Origin: Bradyrhizobium sp. dw_411
GTDB taxonomy: Bacteria; Pseudomonadota; Alphaproteobacteria; Rhizobiales; Xanthobacteraceae
NCBI RefSeq assembly: GCF_018449695.1
Contig: NZ_JAAVUY010000015.1
Coordinates: forward strand, 62,001 to 126,000
Direction of reading: 5' to 3'
Length of the DNA stretch: 64,000 nucleotides
The notes beneath the pieces are model-generated. The model was not told the origin of the DNA. It saw only the letters and a program-made list of their open reading frames with translations, and did no database searches. This document shows positions 62,158-64,000 of this stretch, in pieces (position 1 is the first letter of the stretch; the number at the start of each line of letters is the position of its first letter). A program made the position numbers and the translations under genes.

Positions 62158-64000
<1,843 letters not shown>

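Overview
The window looks like chromosomal core DNA of an alphaproteobacterium of the Bradyrhizobium/Nitrobacteraceae group. The basis is the high G+C, the gene orders (rpsB-tsf-pyrH-frr-uppS-cdsA-dxr-rseP-bamA-lpxD-fabZ-lpxA-lpxI-lpxB; nuoA-N-birA-rnj-mce; proS-lolCE-lolD), a five-gene copper locus matching what I remember as pcuABCDE of Bradyrhizobium, and short intergenic palindromic repeats of the kind common in that group. Species cannot be fixed by eye.

Layout. 1-1.6 kb: three small uncharacterised genes (helix-turn-helix protein, 66-residue protein, lipoprotein). 1.6-6.4 kb: glnS and gltX diverge from a 140-bp gap, followed by citrate synthase gltA and a strong terminator. 6.4-22.1 kb: a long leftward series starting from a visible promoter before rpsB. 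It runs through translation factors, UMP kinase, undecaprenyl-PP synthase, CDP-diglyceride and isoprenoid enzymes, RseP, BamA and the lipid A genes, so it joins translation with envelope construction. 22.3-23.7 kb: an exported beta-carbonic anhydrase, a DUF4926 gene and the broken remains of a DUF6883-like partner. 23.7-28.4 kb: dnaE and small genes, including a 32-residue membrane peptide under two facing LexA boxes. 28.5-31.9 kb: lolD, lolC/E, proS. 32.1-37.7 kb: the copper locus (DUF2946 protein, TonB-dependent receptor, PCu(A)C chaperone, DUF1775 protein, CopC-CopD fusion). 37.7-38.3 kb: a long intergenic stretch with a candidate small RNA ending in a strong terminator. 38.3-58.2 kb: one leftward block from nuoA down to a DUF1467 gene. 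It holds all 14 complex I genes, three extra genes embedded in it (FkbM-type methyltransferase, 71-residue membrane protein, 163-residue membrane-anchored protein), then birA, rnj and mce. 58.2-64 kb: a small membrane protein, tRNA-Asp(GTC), HU, peptidase T, a methyltransferase, tRNA-Val(TAC) and the C-terminal three quarters of lon, cut by the window edge.

The most interesting points are the SOS-type peptide with its double LexA operator, the copper locus whose first gene may act as a copper-sensing leader ORF, the accessory genes inside the nuo operon, the His/Asp-rich loop of NuoL, the decayed DUF6883/DUF4926 pair and the orphan terminator-ended transcript near 38.2 kb. No CRISPR array, prophage, insertion sequence or conventional defence island was seen.
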